Assembly: GCA_037130455.1 (NCBI GenBank) | Contig: JBAXSZ010000005.1 | Coordinates: forward strand, 1 to 64,000 | Origin: CAIMZW01 sp037130455 | GTDB taxonomy: Bacteria; Actinomycetota; Actinomycetes; Nanopelagicales; Nanopelagicaceae | DNA length: 64,000 bases | Direction: 5' to 3' | Notes under the pieces: generated by a model | What the model was told of the DNA's origin: nothing | The model's input: the letters and a program-made list of their open reading frames with translations, nothing else | Databases searched by the model: none | Part shown: positions 51,934-62,010 of the stretch, in pieces | How the letters are laid out: each line of letters opens with the position of its first letter | Numbering within the stretch: the first letter of the stretch is position 1 | Made by a program: the position numbers and the translations under genes

Positions 51934-53682
51934 CTATGGAACTGGTGTGAAGTCAACGCCGGCTTCTTTGCGTTGTGGCGCAGTAATCGGAGTCGGGGCT
52001 CCAGTTAATGGATCTCCGCCACTGGCCGTTTTTGGAAAAGCAATCACTTCGCGGATGGATTCAGCACCTGCAAGCAGCGCACAGAGTCGATCCAGTCCGA
52101 TAGCGATTCCACCATGGGGAGGTGGCCCGTAGTTGAAGGCCTCTAAGAGGAATCCAAACTTGCTCTCGGCTTCTTCAGGAGTCAAACCGATTACATCAAA
52201 GACTCGCTTTTGAACTTCGCGTTGATGAATTCTTATCGAACCGCCACCAATTTCATTTCCGTTCAGGACAATGTCGTAGGCATATGCAAGCGCTTCCGCT
52301 GGATTGGTGTGAAAGTTTGCAGCAAATTCGGGCTTTGGTCCGGTGAATGGATGATGAACCGCATGCCAGCCACTTTCGGGGTTTTCGCTATCCAATAGTT
52401 CAAACATTGGGGCATCTACGACCCAGAGGAATTCCCATTTGGTTTCATCGATCAGCTTGCATCTACGACCAATTTCCAAACGGACTGCGCCTAGTAAATT
52501 TAGTGAAGAGATCCGGTTGCCAGCTGCGAAGAAGATTGCATCTCCGGGGGCAGCGCCAACTTTGCTAGCAATTCCAGCAATTTCTTTCTCAGATAAATTC
52601 TTTGCAACTGGACCACCCAAAGTTCCATCTTCATGGACCAAAATGTAAGCCAAGCCTTTTGCTCCGCGGGCTTTTGCCCAATCTTGCCAGGCATCCAGAT
52701 CGCGACGAGCTGAACTAGCGCCGCCTGGCATAACGACAGCGCCAACGTATTCAGATTGGAACACGCGGAAAGTTGTTTCAGCAAAGAACTCCGTGACATC
52801 TGTGAGTTCGTTGGCAAAACGTAGATCTGGCTTATCCGACCCAAAACGACGCATTGCTTCGTGATAGGTCATATGTGGAATTGGGGTAGGAATTTCGTAG
52901 TTAACAACCTTGCGGAAAACATCTGTGAGAATCTTTTCGGCAACCTCGATGATGTCCTCTTGATCAATAAAAGACATCTCAATATCTAACTGCGTAAATT
53001 CGGGTTGTCGATCTGCCCGAAAATCCTCGTCTCGGAAGCATCTAGCAATTTGATAGTACTTTTCCATGCCGGCGACCATCAACAACTGCTTGAAGAGTTG
53101 CGGGGACTGCGGCAGGGCGTACCAACTACCCGGTTGAAGTCGGACTGGAACCAAAAAGTCCCGAGCGCCCTCAGGTGTGGATCTAGTTAGGTAGGGGGTT
53201 TCGATTTCCAAGAATTTCGCTTCATCCATTGCAGCACGGATAGCTGAAGTAACCTGAGAACGCAGTCGTAGATTTCGGGCTGGGCCTTCACGGCGCAGAT
53301 CCAAATATCGATATTTCAATCGAACTTCTTCGCTGATGGTGCTCAGATCCCCGCTATCGACAGGAAATGGTAGAGGCGCTGCTTCGCTCAAGACTTCCAA
53401 TTTTTCGCAAATAATTTCGATTTCCCCAGTAGGAATAGCTAGATTTTCATTTCCAGCCGGACGAAGACTGACCGTCCCGGTGAGCAATATGCACCATTCA
53501 GCTCGCAACGAACCAGCCACGTTTTCATCATGAATTACCGCTTGAACAGCTCCGGATGCATCCCGAAGATCGATAAAAGCAACCCCACCATGATCTCGGC
53601 GGCGGGCTACCCAGCCAGCCAGAATCACGGTAGATCCAACATCGCTCTTGCTCAGAGTTCCTGCAGTATGCGTTCTTAGCAT
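51934..53682 (-). CDS. aspS: Aspartyl-tRNA synthetase
   Basis: 582 residues, the bacterial type: N-terminal OB anticodon domain (VILAGWVARRRDHGGVAFID), class II core with FRDEDFRADRQPEFTQLD (motif 2) and GIAIGLDRLCALLAG (motif 3), and an inserted GAD domain. Bacteria without AsnRS use a non-discriminating form; which form this is cannot be told from the window. Confidence 0.97.
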   Translation of the reverse strand: MLRTHTAGTLSKSDVGSTVILAGWVARRRDHGGVAFIDLRDASGAVQAVIHDENVAGSLRAEWCILLTGTVSLRPAGNENLAIPTGEIEIICEKLEVLSEAAPLPFPVDSGDLSTISEEVRLKYRYLDLRREGPARNLRLRSQVTSAIRAAMDEAKFLEIETPYLTRSTPEGARDFLVPVRLQPGSWYALPQSPQLFKQLLMVAGMEKYYQIARCFRDEDFRADRQPEFTQLDIEMSFIDQEDIIEVAEKILTDVFRKVVNYEIPTPIPHMTYHEAMRRFGSDKPDLRFANELTDVTEFFAETTFRVFQSEYVGAVVMPGGASSARRDLDAWQDWAKARGAKGLAYILVHEDGTLGGPVAKNLSEKEIAGIASKVGAAPGDAIFFAAGNRISSLNLLGAVRLEIGRRCKLIDETKWEFLWVVDAPMFELLDSENPESGWHAVHHPFTGPKPEFAANFHTNPAEALAYAYDIVLNGNEIGGGSIRIHQREVQKRVFDVIGLTPEEAESKFGFLLEAFNYGPPPHGGIAIGLDRLCALLAGAESIREVIAFPKTASGGDPLTGAPTPITAPQRKEAGVDFTPVP

Positions 53683-53697
53683 TGCTTAATTCACAAC

Positions 53698-54948
53698 CTA
53701 ACTGTCTCGAAGAAATTCTTCTAAAGAAGAAATCGTAACGGATTGGCTTTCGCCTGAATTCATATTTTTGACCGGGATGGACTCCATGTGAAGTTCATCA
53801 GCGCCTAACACCAAAGAAAATTTTGCCCCGCTCTTGTCGGCCATTTTCATAGCGCTCTTCAATGCTCGATCGCCGTACGCCATATCAACGGTCAATCCGG
53901 CATTTCTTAGTCCATTTACAATTTGAGCAACTTTCACTTTCGCCTCATCACCTAAAGCGATTGCAAAAAGGTCCAGTTTTTGTAGCGGGGCCAGCTCAAT
54001 TTCCTCGGCTTGGCAGGCCAATAGAATCCGATCGACACCCATTCCATAACCAATGCCAGATAAATCAGCGCCTCCAAGTTGTTTCATCAATCCGTCATAC
54101 CGCCCACCGCCACCAATTCCAGATTGAGCACCCAATTTTTCGTGGATAAATTCGAAGGTGGTTCCGGTGTAATAGTCCAACCCTCGGACCATGCGTTTAT
54201 TAATAACAAAATCTATGCCAAAATCCTTAAGCAGCGACTGTACGGAGTGGAAATGCGCCTTACTTTCCTCCGATAGATAGGTGAGCAGTAACGGGGCATT
54301 TTCCATCTGCTTCTGCACCGCCTCGCGCTTGTCATCGAAGAGACGTAATGGATTGACAGCCGCCTTTGCGCGAGTCGCCTGGTCCAATTCAAGCCCAGCG
54401 ATGAACTTATCCAAATCGACTCGATGCGCTTTTCGGGATTGAGCGTCTCCAAGCGAAGTAATCTCTAATCGGTAATCCTTTAATCCTAATTTCTTTAAAC
54501 TGCGATCGGCAGTGGCGATTACTTCCGCGTCAATCTCGGGATCATTGAGCCCAATGGCCTCAATACCCACTTGGTAGAACTGACGGTAGCGACCTGCTTG
54601 TGGGCGCTCGGCTCTAAAGAAAGCGCCGGAATACCAAACTTTTACGGGTAGTTGACCGCGATCCAAGCCATGCTCTATCACCGCTCGCATTACACCAGCA
54701 GTTCCTTCTGGGCGAAGCGTGATAGACCGTCCGCCTCGATCCTCGAAGGTGTACATCTCTTTAGTGACTACATCCGTGGTTTCGCCTACGCCTCGGGCGA
54801 AAAGTTCGGTATCTTCAAATACTGGAAGTTCCATGAGTAAATACCCAGCTTGCACCGCCGCGGATATTAAACTTTCACGAACCACTTCAAAATGCAGTGA
54901 GCGCGGCGGGGCATATTCACTAACCCCTTTTGGCGCCTGAAATTTCAT
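53698..54948 (-). CDS. hisS: Histidyl-tRNA synthetase
   Basis: About 416 residues. Class II motifs include TLRPEGTAGVMRAVIEH (motif 2 region), the histidine-specific VRGLDYYTGTTFEF and SGIGGGGRYDGL, and a C-terminal anticodon domain. The ATG at 54948 overlaps the upstream stop (ATGA) and gives MKFQAPKGVSEY, normal for the family. A codon two positions upstream is the alternative. Confidence 0.97.
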   Translation of the reverse strand: MKFQAPKGVSEYAPPRSLHFEVVRESLISAAVQAGYLLMELPVFEDTELFARGVGETTDVVTKEMYTFEDRGGRSITLRPEGTAGVMRAVIEHGLDRGQLPVKVWYSGAFFRAERPQAGRYRQFYQVGIEAIGLNDPEIDAEVIATADRSLKKLGLKDYRLEITSLGDAQSRKAHRVDLDKFIAGLELDQATRAKAAVNPLRLFDDKREAVQKQMENAPLLLTYLSEESKAHFHSVQSLLKDFGIDFVINKRMVRGLDYYTGTTFEFIHEKLGAQSGIGGGGRYDGLMKQLGGADLSGIGYGMGVDRILLACQAEEIELAPLQKLDLFAIALGDEAKVKVAQIVNGLRNAGLTVDMAYGDRALKSAMKMADKSGAKFSLVLGADELHMESIPVKNMNSGESQSVTISSLEEFLRDS

Positions 54949-55640
54949 GACCATTTCCCATTCAAGAATTCTTCACGTAGGTAAGGATTACTCTTACGCT
55001 CTCGGCCAATTGTAGTTTGACCACCATGACCTGGATGAACAATTAACTCATCGGCCAGGGGAAGAACCTTCTCTTTTAATGTTTTGAGCATCGCGACAGG
55101 CGAACTTGTAGGTAAGTCATATCTTCCAATCCCGCCGGCAAAGAGGGTATCGCCAGAGATTAAATGCTCATTGTCTACCTGGACCATGATGGAACCTTTG
55201 GTGTGACCTGGCGAATGAATCATTTCCAAATGCATTCCTGCAATTTCGAGCTTTTGACCATCAGCGACGACCTGCACTTCAGCTGGTTCGGCAAAATCAG
55301 TAACACCCAATTGGGTCATCAGGGCTCGCAATTCACCATCGGGCCGCAACGCCCGCCAGGGATCGGTCAAAAGAGCGCGGTCGCTCTGGTGAATGAGAGC
55401 CGGGATTTGGTAGTGATCAGAAACCGGAAAAATCGAGAATGTGTGATCCAGATGCCCATGTGTCAGGATTGCTGCGATTGGTTTGAGATTCTCCTTATCC
55501 AGGACACGTCTAACTCGCTCTAACATGCTCGGATCTCCGCCTATGCCCGGGTCCACAATCAAACATTCAGAATTTCGTGCCGAGGCAAAAATCCAACAAT
55601 TAGTCCCAAAATAGGGTGCCTGGATTACTTCAATTATCAA
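54945..55640 (-). CDS. Metallo-beta-lactamase-fold hydrolase (glyoxalase II-like)
   Basis: 231 residues. The zinc motif is THGHLDHT, with further ligands His in HSPGHTKGS, Asp in SGDTLFAGGIGR and His in VHPGHGGQTT. The gene lies between relA and hisS as Rv2581c does in Mycobacterium. Actinobacteria lack glutathione, so the true thiol ester may involve mycothiol, which is inference. The start is TTG; the sequence reads MIIEVIQAPYFGTNCWIF. Confidence 0.9.
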   Translation of the reverse strand: MIIEVIQAPYFGTNCWIFASARNSECLIVDPGIGGDPSMLERVRRVLDKENLKPIAAILTHGHLDHTFSIFPVSDHYQIPALIHQSDRALLTDPWRALRPDGELRALMTQLGVTDFAEPAEVQVVADGQKLEIAGMHLEMIHSPGHTKGSIMVQVDNEHLISGDTLFAGGIGRYDLPTSSPVAMLKTLKEKVLPLADELIVHPGHGGQTTIGRERKSNPYLREEFLNGKWS

Positions 55641-55771
55641 GCTTGCCCCTCAACTTCCCTCAGTAAAGGGGTTCAGGGTACCCTTATCACTCTGTAATTG
55701 ATGGCCGTTTAGCTAACGAACCCTCAACTTAGGTCATATCCGTATCCGATCTACGCAGTGCCACAACGGAA

Positions 55772-55788
55772 GCTTGCACAATGCAAGC
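55772..55788 (+). other. Leader hairpin upstream of the DUF349 gene
   Basis: A perfect 7-bp stem (GCTTGCA/TGCAAGC) with a 3-base loop, 27 bases before the ATG and ahead of the SD. No U-run follows, so it is not a terminator. The whole 175-base divergent gap also holds TTAGGTCAT as a possible -10 and the palindrome GGGTACCC near the other gene. Confidence 0.5.
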
Positions 55789-55815
55789 GACGCGCAACCG
55801 ACGAAGGAGCCCACG

Positions 55816-57159
55816 ATGGAAAACACACCAGTTGAAGCAGTAGCAGAAGATTCAACCCCGGCAGAACGTCCATCGCTGCCAGTCTCAGCCGCTTCGGCTC
55901 TGGTTGGAGATCCTTCTCAATTTGGTCGCGTTGGTGAAGACGGAACGGTATTTGTCATTTTGGCAGACGGTGAAAGAGCCGTGGGTTCATACCCAGGCAA
56001 AAGCCCTGAAGAAGCGTTGGCCTATTTTGTTCGAAAATTTGAAGCATTAGCCTCTGAGGTTGCGTTGTTAGCCGCACGAATCAAAAGCGGCGCCATGGTT
56101 CCATCAGATGCTGCACAGGCAGTAGGCAAACTGCGCGAGCAAGTGTCCAACTTAAATGGTGTTGGCGATTTGGCAACATTAGCAATTGCGGTTGAACAAA
56201 TTCCTTCGCTTATCGAAGATCATCAAGCGGCTTATCAAGAGCGCAAAGAAGTTGAAAACGCGATAAAAGAAGCAAAGCGAGCCCAAGCTGTTGCCCACAA
56301 AGAGAAGATAGTTTCAGAAGCTGAAGAGCTCGGTGCCAGCGAAAATTGGAAAGCGACTGGAGAACGGCTCAAAGTTTTGTTGGACGAATGGAAAGCAGCA
56401 CCACGTCTGGATAAGAAAACCGACGCTGACTTGTGGAAGCGATTCTCTTCTTCACGAAATAAATTTGATAAGAAACGCCGGACCCACTTTGCTTCTTTGG
56501 AAGCAACTCAATCTGGTGTTCAGGAGAAGAAAGAAGCCATCGTCAAAGAAGCTGAGCAACTGGCGACTTCACACGAATGGTTGGCTACCGCCAAGCGTTT
56601 CAAAGAACTTATGGATCAATGGAAAGCTTGCGGCCGAGGAAAACCATCAGTTGATGCAAAGATGTGGGCTCGGTTCAAAGCCGCACAGGATCAATTCTTC
56701 GTTGCTAAAAATACCGACCTGGAACGTCGCCAAGTGAGCATGGCTGCGAATTTAGTGAAACGCGAAGAATTAATTACCGCTTTTGAGGCGCTCTTGCCCT
56801 TTAAAGATCTTCAATCCGGAAAGCGTGCTTTCCGCGAACTCATGGATCAGTGGCAGAAGATTGGCATGACCGAGCGAAGCAAGCGCGCCGCTTTGGATGC
56901 TCGTTTAGCTAAAGTTGAAGATGCTTTGGATTCTCTGGAACAAGATCATTACCGCCGTACCGACCCAACGGCTATCGCTCGAGCGAATGATGTTGTCCAA
57001 GGTTTAATAAATGCCATTGAAAATTACGAAAAGCAAGCGGCCAAAGCGCAAGCATCTGGAGATCTGGCCAAAGCCAAGGTTGCCCTGGAGGCTGCCGAGG
57101 CACGCAAAGTTTGGTTGGCCGAGGCTCAAAAGGGACTATCTGAGTTTAAAGTTCGTTAA
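55816..57159 (+). CDS. DUF349 helical-repeat protein
   Basis: About 447 residues, rich in Lys, Glu and Ala. An N-terminal segment with FGRVGEDGTVFVILADGERAV is followed by DUF349 repeats of about 70 residues, visible as WKATGERLKVLLDEWKA, WLATAKRFKELMDQWKA and AFRELMDQWQKIG. Each is a three-helix unit, so an elongated, partly coiled-coil protein is expected in the cytosol. The function is unknown in general. SD AAGGAG lies 7 bases before the ATG, so the frame upstream (through the hairpin) is not coding. The stop overlaps the relA stop. Confidence 0.86.
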   Translation: MENTPVEAVAEDSTPAERPSLPVSAASALVGDPSQFGRVGEDGTVFVILADGERAVGSYPGKSPEEALAYFVRKFEALASEVALLAARIKSGAMVPSDAAQAVGKLREQVSNLNGVGDLATLAIAVEQIPSLIEDHQAAYQERKEVENAIKEAKRAQAVAHKEKIVSEAEELGASENWKATGERLKVLLDEWKAAPRLDKKTDADLWKRFSSSRNKFDKKRRTHFASLEATQSGVQEKKEAIVKEAEQLATSHEWLATAKRFKELMDQWKACGRGKPSVDAKMWARFKAAQDQFFVAKNTDLERRQVSMAANLVKREELITAFEALLPFKDLQSGKRAFRELMDQWQKIGMTERSKRAALDARLAKVEDALDSLEQDHYRRTDPTAIARANDVVQGLINAIENYEKQAAKAQASGDLAKAKVALEAAEARKVWLAEAQKGLSEFKVR

Positions 57160-59336
57160 TTATTAGTGGTGCGATACACGTCGTACACACCTTCGACATT
57201 TCTGACGGCAGATAGCACCGCATCCAGGTGTGATGCATCTGCCATCTCAAATGTAAATCGCAGTACCGCGGTTCGATCTCGTGAAGTGCTAACTGCCGCA
57301 TTCAAAATATTGACGTGTTGATCTGAAAGTGTTCTGGTGACATCTGAGAGCAGGCGATTCCTATCCAGGGCTTCCAATTGAATATTCACCAAAAATAGGG
57401 TCTTCGCATTTACATTCCATTTAACATTTACGATCCTATCCCCTTGGTGAGAACGTAAATCGGAAATATTAATGCAGTCTGTTCTATGGATCGAGACGCC
57501 GCTACCTCTGGTTACAAATCCAACAATTTCATCTCCAGGTACTGGCGCACAACACCGAGCCAGTTTGACTAAAACATCGTCCGAACCTTCAACATCTACA
57601 CCCGAGGAACTTCGGCGGTTGCTCTCCAAAGTGGAGGTTCCAATGAGGTGTTCGATGCTGGACTCTTGATGGGCATTTTCATCGCCCATGGCAGCAGAGA
57701 GTTTTTCCACCACAAATTGTGCCGATATGTATCCGTTGCCAACGGCGGCATACATGGCCTCAATGTCTGGGTAACGAAGATCGTGGCTAAGTTGAAGAAT
57801 TGCTTGACCGGCAAATATCTTCTGTAATGGAAGTCCAGCCTTTCGCATCTGGCGAGCGATAGATTCACGGCCGGCATCAATAGCTTCTTCGCGTCGTTCT
57901 TTGGAAAACCAGGCTTTGATCTTGGAACGTGCTCGGGGGGATTTTACGAAGTTAAGCCAATCCCGGCTGGGTCCAGCGTTTTCATGCTTATTGGTGACAA
58001 CTTCCAAAACGTCGCCATTTTCCAAAGTAGATTCCAAGGGAACTAACTTGCCATTGACCTTGGCGCCAACACAACGATTACCCACTTCGGTATGAACCGC
58101 ATAGGCGAAGTCCACTGGAGTGGAGCCTGCCGGAAGTGCAATCACGCTTCCCTTTGGCGTGAATACAAAGACTTCTGGGGTGCGTAGGTCATAGCGAAGA
58201 GTGTCTAGGAATTCACCAACATCTTCAGTCTCTTGTTGCCACTCATGCAATTGCTTGAGCCACAACATATCGGTGCCGCCGGCGGCTGGATGAGAGACCT
58301 CATCACCTTTCATCTTGTACTTCCAGTGGGCTGCAATTCCGTATTCGGCTCTTGCATGCATATCAAAAGTTCGAATTTGGATTTCTACAGCCTTGCCCGT
58401 TGGACCAATCACTGTCGTGTGAAGGGACTGATACAAATTAAATTTAGGCATTGCTATGTAATCTTTGAAGCGACCTGGGATTGGGCTCCATCGGGCGTGA
58501 ATTGCCCCCAGTACTCCGTAACAGTCGCGAACATTCTCTACCAGTACTCGAATTCCGACTAGATCATAAATTTCATTGAAATCTCGTCCACGAACTACCA
58601 TCTTTTGATAAACGCTATAGAGGTGCTTCTGTCGACCTTGAACCTTGGCGGTGATCCCATCTGCAACTAAATCGCCCTCGACAAGTTCGACTACTTCCGA
58701 AGTGAGCTTGGATCTAGATGGCGAACGATCTAGAACTAGTCGTTCAATTTCATCGTATTTCTTGGGCTCCAAGACCTGAAAAGAAAGATCTTCCAGTTCC
58801 CACTTGATCGCGTTCATTCCCAGACGATGAGCCAAAGGGGCATAAATATCTAATGTTTCCTGCGCTTTACGCTGTGCCGTCTCGGCGGAGACGAACTTCC
58901 AAGTTCTAGCGTTATGTAATCTGTCCGCTAATTTGATAACTAATACGCGAATATCACGAGACATAGCGATGACCATCTTGCGTAAGGTTTCTGCCTCCGC
59001 ACTCGGTCCATAAATCAACTTATCCAGTTTGGTAACGCCATCTACCAACCCAGCAACTTCATCACCAAAATCCCGACGAATGGCATCCAAGGTGATCAGA
59101 GTGTCTTCCACAGTGTCATGGAGCAGCGCGGCAATTATTGTGGCGGCATCTAAACCAAGATCGGCCAAGATTTCAGCCACTGCCACCGGATGAGTTATGT
59201 AGGCCTCACCCGATTTACGAAGTTGGCCATCGTGTGCAGCATATGCAGCCGCAAAGGCTCGCTCTAGTTCATTTAGCGAACTATCTGGATGACTTGCCCT
59301 CAGACTTTTAGCCAAGGGCTCAATCATCGAGTTCAC
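57156..59336 (-). CDS. rel: Bifunctional (p)ppGpp synthetase/hydrolase
   Basis: 726 residues of the long RSH type. The HD hydrolase domain has YITHPVAVAEIL and LLHDTVEDT; the synthetase domain has YDLVGIRVLVENVRDCYGVLG and FKDYIAMPKFNLYQSLHTTV. TGS (VFTPKGSVIALPAGSTPVDF), zinc-finger/helical and C-terminal ACT domains follow. The HD residues look intact, so it should both make and degrade ppGpp, as the single Rel of most Actinobacteria. The start is GTG, with an ATG three codons in as alternative. Confidence 0.95.
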   Translation of the reverse strand: MNSMIEPLAKSLRASHPDSSLNELERAFAAAYAAHDGQLRKSGEAYITHPVAVAEILADLGLDAATIIAALLHDTVEDTLITLDAIRRDFGDEVAGLVDGVTKLDKLIYGPSAEAETLRKMVIAMSRDIRVLVIKLADRLHNARTWKFVSAETAQRKAQETLDIYAPLAHRLGMNAIKWELEDLSFQVLEPKKYDEIERLVLDRSPSRSKLTSEVVELVEGDLVADGITAKVQGRQKHLYSVYQKMVVRGRDFNEIYDLVGIRVLVENVRDCYGVLGAIHARWSPIPGRFKDYIAMPKFNLYQSLHTTVIGPTGKAVEIQIRTFDMHARAEYGIAAHWKYKMKGDEVSHPAAGGTDMLWLKQLHEWQQETEDVGEFLDTLRYDLRTPEVFVFTPKGSVIALPAGSTPVDFAYAVHTEVGNRCVGAKVNGKLVPLESTLENGDVLEVVTNKHENAGPSRDWLNFVKSPRARSKIKAWFSKERREEAIDAGRESIARQMRKAGLPLQKIFAGQAILQLSHDLRYPDIEAMYAAVGNGYISAQFVVEKLSAAMGDENAHQESSIEHLIGTSTLESNRRSSSGVDVEGSDDVLVKLARCCAPVPGDEIVGFVTRGSGVSIHRTDCINISDLRSHQGDRIVNVKWNVNAKTLFLVNIQLEALDRNRLLSDVTRTLSDQHVNILNAAVSTSRDRTAVLRFTFEMADASHLDAVLSAVRNVEGVYDVYRTTNN

Positions 59337-59356
59337 GATTTTGCCTTAATTACTAT

Positions 59357-60457
59357 TTAACGTCGACGAGGTTTGCGCTTTGGCTGGTTCCGTGGACCGC
59401 GTTCGCGACCGCTCTTATCTGAAGAACCTGCTGCACCCTCCGTTGAAACATCTGCGCTTAGTGAAACGGCGGCTGCAGCGGTTGAGGCTGCTGCTCCCCC
59501 GCGAATTGCAACGCGCTTGGCTAGCGCCTGCATAGCTGGCTCACGCTCACGAAGTGTTGCAAGGATTGGAGGCGCAATGAATACCGAAGAATAAGTACCG
59601 ATCGCAAGACCAATAAAGAGCGCTAGCGAAAGGTCCTTCAGAGTTCCAGCACCCAAAATTCCGGCGCCAACAAAGAGAATTGAAGCGACTGGCATAAGTG
59701 CAATCAGTGATGTGTTGAACGAACGCACCAATGTCTGATTAACCGCATGATTAACTGCCTGAGAGAAAGTCACCTTGCCAGTGCTGGTGATAGTTCGAGT
59801 ATTTTCACGAATCTTGTCAAAGACAACCACGGTGTCATAAAGCGAATAACCCAAGATCGTGAGAAATCCAATAACGGTAGATGGCGTAACATCAAAACCA
59901 ACGAGGGCGTAAATACCAACGGTGATAAATACGTCATGGACAACAGCGGCAATAGCGGCAACAGCCATCTTAGGTTCGAAGGCAAGTGCTAGGTAGGCCA
60001 TGACCACCAATAAGAAGCCAAAGAGACCATAGAGTGCTTTATGGGTGATCTCTTTACCCCATGAAGGTCCAATACTTTGGGTGTCAATGTTATTGACTTG
60101 CACGTTGAACTTCTTCGCCAAGGAATCTTGAATGGCATTTACTTGAGCGTTGGTAAGCGCACCAGTTTGAACTCGAATCTTGTTGCTACCTATTTTCTGA
60201 ATAACTGTTTCGCTGGTGATCCCGGCATCAGCAACAGCCTGACGACCCATGTCGATAGAAGGGTTGGTCGAAGATACGGTAAATGACGAACCGCCCTTAA
60301 ATTCGATACCTAGGTGTAGCCCTTGAGTAAAAAGTGATATTGCAGCAACGGCAATAAGCACTCCAGAGACTGCATACCAACGTCGACGATGCGCAATAAA
60401 TTCAATTGCCGTTTCACCACGATAAAGACGACCACCAATTCCGGAAAGTGAACTCAT
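59357..60457 (-). CDS. secF: Preprotein translocase subunit SecF
   Basis: 366 residues. Six membrane helices with a periplasmic P1-like domain; the first helix is WYAVSGVLIAVAAISLF and the family motif FKGGSSF follows. Typical SecF segments are SLYDTVVVFDKIREN and RSFNTSLIALMPVASI. The C-terminal tail (about 330-366) is Ala-rich, then Arg/Lys-rich. It starts 2 bases after secD, with AAAGGAGG upstream. Confidence 0.95.
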   Translation of the reverse strand: MSSLSGIGGRLYRGETAIEFIAHRRRWYAVSGVLIAVAAISLFTQGLHLGIEFKGGSSFTVSSTNPSIDMGRQAVADAGITSETVIQKIGSNKIRVQTGALTNAQVNAIQDSLAKKFNVQVNNIDTQSIGPSWGKEITHKALYGLFGFLLVVMAYLALAFEPKMAVAAIAAVVHDVFITVGIYALVGFDVTPSTVIGFLTILGYSLYDTVVVFDKIRENTRTITSTGKVTFSQAVNHAVNQTLVRSFNTSLIALMPVASILFVGAGILGAGTLKDLSLALFIGLAIGTYSSVFIAPPILATLREREPAMQALAKRVAIRGGAAASTAAAAVSLSADVSTEGAAGSSDKSGRERGPRNQPKRKPRRR

Positions 60458-60459
60458 GA

Positions 60460-62010
60460 CTACGCCTCCTTTCCTGTTACAACACCTAAGCTCTTGGCCG
60501 ACAATCCCGAAAGCGGCTTACCGCTGGAATAGAAGTGCGTACGAGCGAGAACAGTTACTAATGGCTTTGTGAAGAAGAAAACAACCACAAGGTCGACCAA
60601 AGTGGTCAATCCTAAAGTGAAAGCAAATCCACGAACGCCACCGACAGCAAAGAAGTAAAGCAATGCAGCTGCGATCAAGGAAACAAAGTCAGCTACAAAA
60701 ATCGTGTGGCGCGCCCTGGCCCAGCCAGTCTCTACTGAAGTACGTAAAGACCTGCCCTCACGGGCTTCATCTCGAAGACGTTCAAAGAAGACAATGAAGG
60801 AGTCGGCAGTAATACCGATTGAAACAATAGCTCCAGCGATTCCGGCCAAGGTCAGCGTGAAACCAATCCACTTTCCAAGGAGTAAGAAGGAAAGGAAGGT
60901 AATAGTTCCGGCGACAAGCAGTGATCCCACCGAAACGATACCCAGGCCCTTGTAGTAGAACATGGAATAAAGAACTACGAGCAGAAGACCCAAAACTCCA
61001 GCCAATATTCCGGCATGCAGTTGATCTGATCCCAAGGTTGGGGAAATCTGTTGCACTTCACCGCGATCGAAGGCTAAGGGCAAAGCACCGTATTTCAAAA
61101 CGTTTGCCAAGTTTTGCGAATCAGTTTGAGTGAAATTTCCGGTGATCTGTGCGCTACCACCATTAATGGCTCCATTAATTTGTGGTGATGAGACAACTAA
61201 ACCATCCAAAACAATTGCAACTTGATTAGTTGGCGATGGAAGCTTGGTGACTCGAGTTGTGAGTGCACCGAACTTTTTAGTTCCATTGCCATTGAAATCT
61301 AGGATTACGTACCACCCAGATCCAGTTGTTGAATCCAATGCCGCAGTAGCTTTCTTGATGTCATTTCCAAGAACCTCGGCAGCGGCCAAAATATATTTTG
61401 CTCCACCATCTCGTGAACAAGAAATAATTACATCCGTTGGAGCATCTGTCGCTCCGCCTTGACGGTTGGCAGCCTTGGTGCAATCAAGCGCTCCGAACTT
61501 CTTATCCAGATCTGCACTTACTCCACTAGGCAAAGTCGTAATCGATGTCGCCTTTGCTGTTTTCGTCGCCGCGGTTGTCGTTGTATTTCCCGAAGTGGTT
61601 GCTGCGCCAGAACCTGCCGCGATTACCTGACGGAAACGAAGCTCGGCAGTTTGACCTACCAGTTCAACAACTCGACGACCGGTTTCACCAGGAACCGAGA
61701 TGACGATTTGGCGATTGTTGCCACTGCCTTGAGCTGCGACTTCGCTCTCGGCGACGCCGAGTGAGTTCACGCGCTGGCGAATAATGGACACAGCTTGATC
61801 GATTGCTTCGTTCGTTACTTTTCCACCCGCTGCAACTCTAGGTTGCAAGGTAACGCTGGTACCACCACGAAGGTCTAAGCCCAACTTCACCTTGGTAGCC
61901 CCTTGGAAGATTGCCAGAGCGCTGAAGGCCACGATTGCGAGCATGAAGATCGCTATGGTCCGACCGGAGTGGGTCGGAGCTTTCGCTGATTTAGGAATAT
62001 TTGCAGACAT
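60460..62010 (-). CDS. secD: Preprotein translocase subunit SecD
   Basis: 516 residues. The first helix is IAIFMLAIVAFSALAIF, followed by LGLDLRGGTSVTLQP. The large exported domain contains a Thr/Ala-rich stretch (about 148-172) that looks disordered. The C-terminal five helices include GIAGAIVSIGITADSFIVFFERLRDEAREG. It uses the proton gradient with SecF to finish export. TAGACT lies 8 bases before the ATG, a possible own promoter. yajC, usually in front, is absent. Confidence 0.95.
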   Translation of the reverse strand: MSANIPKSAKAPTHSGRTIAIFMLAIVAFSALAIFQGATKVKLGLDLRGGTSVTLQPRVAAGGKVTNEAIDQAVSIIRQRVNSLGVAESEVAAQGSGNNRQIVISVPGETGRRVVELVGQTAELRFRQVIAAGSGAATTSGNTTTTAATKTAKATSITTLPSGVSADLDKKFGALDCTKAANRQGGATDAPTDVIISCSRDGGAKYILAAAEVLGNDIKKATAALDSTTGSGWYVILDFNGNGTKKFGALTTRVTKLPSPTNQVAIVLDGLVVSSPQINGAINGGSAQITGNFTQTDSQNLANVLKYGALPLAFDRGEVQQISPTLGSDQLHAGILAGVLGLLLVVLYSMFYYKGLGIVSVGSLLVAGTITFLSFLLLGKWIGFTLTLAGIAGAIVSIGITADSFIVFFERLRDEAREGRSLRTSVETGWARARHTIFVADFVSLIAAALLYFFAVGGVRGFAFTLGLTTLVDLVVVFFFTKPLVTVLARTHFYSSGKPLSGLSAKSLGVVTGKEA

